6,309 bases of DNA from Sedimentisphaerales bacterium. GTDB lineage: Bacteria; Planctomycetota; Phycisphaerae; Sedimentisphaerales; SM23-30. The DNA lies in assembly GCA_030640865.1 (NCBI GenBank), contig DAOWIP010000423.1:1-6309 (forward strand), written 5' to 3'. Of this stretch, positions 5,315-6,309 are shown one piece after another. Positions within the stretch are counted from its first letter, which is position 1, and each line of letters opens with the position of its first letter. A program made the position numbers and the translations under genes. The notes under the pieces are model-generated. The model saw only the letters and a list, made by a program, of their open reading frames with translations. It was not told the DNA's origin and ran no database searches.

Positions 5315-5330
5315 GAGCCGATCTCGGCTC
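5315..5330 (+). promoter_or_regulatory. Stem-loop in the dnaA leader
   Basis: GAGCCG (5315-5320) pairs with CGGCTC (5325-5330) around ATCT, followed by TTT. The T run is short, so this is at most a weak terminator or attenuator. No plus-strand gene lies upstream for it to terminate; it would sit in the middle of the predicted dnaA leader. Confidence 0.4.
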
Positions 5331-5374
5331 TTTCCTATACATATAAACATACGCGGCAATATTCTATTCGACGC

Positions 5375-5401
5375 GTCGGATACAGCGAAAGGGTCCGATA
5401 C
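5375..5401 (+). repeat. 9-bp near-direct repeat abutting the dnaA start
   Basis: GTCGGATAC (5375-5383) and GTCCGATAC (5393-5401) differ at one base and are spaced 18 bases apart. The second copy ends exactly at the GTG start. Their single difference also makes CGGA/TCCG complementary, so the RNA could fold with the AAAGGG ribosome site in the loop and the start near the base of the stem. Confidence 0.4.
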
Positions 5402-6309
5402 GTGGCTGATGTACTAACTGATATCTGGGATGAGATTCTAAGTTACCTGCAGAAACATCACAGCCAATATTGGCGTAGCTGGTTCGAGCAGATCGAGCCG
5501 ATCGGCCTGGAAAACGGACTACTGCGGGTGGGCGTGCCGGAACGCTCGTGGCAGCAGTATCTTAAGCAGAAATGTAACGAAACTCTCCTTGAGGCAGCTC
5601 GGAAAATAACCGGTCATCTGATCTCCCTCGAATATGTATATACCGATCAGAATGACCTGCTCAACTCAGATTTAAATCAAAAACAGAACGAAGAAAATAA
5701 CGACCTTATTTTTTTCAACCCCGATTATACCTTTGGCAACTTTGTGGTCGGGCCATGTAATCGGCTCGCGCATGCCGCCTGCATAGCTGTCTCCGAATCG
5801 CCCGGATGCACGTATAATCCTCTCTTTATTCACGGCTCTGTCGGCCTGGGCAAAACCCATCTTATGCAGGCTGTCTGTCAGGCTATGCTTAAACAAACCC
5901 AGCAGACCCGGATTATGTATATGACCTGCGAAACGTTCGTCAATGATTTTATCCGGGCCGTTGAAGAAGGTAATCTTTACGATTTCCGCTATAAGTATCG
6001 CTATGCGGACATTTTGGTAATCGACGACATCCAGTTTCTTGCCGAGCGAGAACGCTCACAGGAAGAGTTCTTTCATACTTTCAATACCCTCTATCAGTCC
6101 CGCAAACAAATCATCCTCTCGGCCGACTGCTCGCCTGCGGAGATGCCGAGGCTCGAAGATCGCCTTATCAGCCGGTTCAACCAGGGTCTGGTTACACGTA
6201 TCGATAAGCCGGATTACGAAATGCGAATGGCTATTCTTTACAAAAAGGCATCCATCAGGGGCATTGATCCACCGGAAGACGTGATTAGTTTTATCGCCCG
6301 CAAAATCTA
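5402..6309 (+). CDS. dnaA: Chromosomal replication initiator DnaA, partial (3' end outside window)
   Basis: The first 302 residues of DnaA, the AAA+ ATPase that binds and melts the replication origin, are present; the frame is open to the right edge, so the end of domain III and the DNA-binding domain IV are missing. Domain I spans about 1-80 (IWDEILSYLQ, WRSWFEQIEP). A short polar Asn/Gln/Glu-rich linker at about 82-103 stands for domain II. Domain III starts near NPDYTFGNFVVG. Walker A is GSVGLGKT at 145-152, Walker B is ILVIDDIQFL at 204-213, QEEFFHTFNTLY follows, and the arginine-finger motif is SRF with Arg258. GTG is chosen because family alignment begins here, AAAGGG lies 8 bases upstream and no better in-frame start exists further up. 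Ser146 replaces the usual Gly and the sensor-1 region reads SADCSP. The neighbourhood seen upstream lacks rpmH; dnaN, if adjacent, would be outside. Confidence 0.95.
   Translation, partial: MADVLTDIWDEILSYLQKHHSQYWRSWFEQIEPIGLENGLLRVGVPERSWQQYLKQKCNETLLEAARKITGHLISLEYVYTDQNDLLNSDLNQKQNEENNDLIFFNPDYTFGNFVVGPCNRLAHAACIAVSESPGCTYNPLFIHGSVGLGKTHLMQAVCQAMLKQTQQTRIMYMTCETFVNDFIRAVEEGNLYDFRYKYRYADILVIDDIQFLAERERSQEEFFHTFNTLYQSRKQIILSADCSPAEMPRLEDRLISRFNQGLVTRIDKPDYEMRMAILYKKASIRGIDPPEDVISFIARKI

Larger units (their letters stand above)
4993..5401. other. Divergent spacer between TIM-barrel gene and dnaA
   Basis: This 409-base gap carries the hairpin at 5013-5031, the tandem repeat at 5064-5138, the 13-bp duplication at 5186-5211, an AT-rich patch, promoters in both directions and a leader stem-loop. 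Position next to dnaA would suit a replication origin, but I find no match or near match to the TTATNCACA DnaA box on either strand, so I do not call oriC. CGACGCGTCG at 5369-5378 is a perfect palindrome close to the dnaA start. Confidence 0.5.

Noticed and set aside
1..6309. CRISPR array, tRNA, rRNA, transposase or IS ends
   Set aside because: No regularly spaced direct repeats with unique spacers, no cloverleaf-like segment and no transposase motif were seen on either strand.

Overview
This window most likely comes from a planctomycete, probably of the Phycisphaerae / Sedimentisphaerales type. That is an inference from four things: the style of the DnaA fragment at the right edge, a Tat-exported sugar isomerase/epimerase-like protein of a kind common in Planctomycetes and Bacteroidetes, a secreted GH95-type glycosidase, and long, structured, AT-richer spacers. 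No taxonomic search could be run.

Layout, left to right. Positions 1-98 are a non-coding edge with one small imperfect hairpin. Positions 99-2414 (minus) encode a secreted glycoside hydrolase of the GH95 alpha-L-fucosidase type. Positions 2415-3120 are a 706-base spacer between divergent genes; it holds a candidate promoter for each gene and a series of short perfect hairpins. Positions 3121-4038 (plus) encode IspH (LytB), the last enzyme of the MEP isoprenoid pathway, with an unusual hydrophilic insert of about 26 residues. IspH converges on a minus-strand gene at 4075-4992, and a 7-bp-stem hairpin fills the 36-base gap. That gene encodes a Tat-exported TIM-barrel protein of the hydroxypyruvate isomerase / sugar phosphate isomerase-epimerase family. 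Positions 4993-5401 are a 409-base divergent spacer with a hairpin, an imperfect 18-21-bp tandem repeat, a perfect 13-bp duplication, an AT-rich patch, candidate promoters in both directions and a second hairpin. From 5402 to the right edge (plus) is the first two thirds of dnaA, starting with GTG and cut by the window end.

The four genes do not form an operon: orientations alternate (-, +, -, +), so each needs its own promoter. Two are housekeeping genes (ispH, dnaA). The other two encode predicted exported proteins of carbohydrate metabolism. They could serve the same polysaccharide-degrading lifestyle, but nothing in the sequence links them directly.

The most striking unexplained signal is a set of six short perfect inverted repeats with exactly three-base loops (stems 6-9 bp, most with GCC or CCC next to the loop). 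All lie in the roughly 1.25 kb of non-coding DNA, and their stem sequences differ. Two sit in the leaders of the two minus-strand genes and one between the convergent genes. The region upstream of dnaA is also structured, but I see no DnaA box there, so I do not call an origin.
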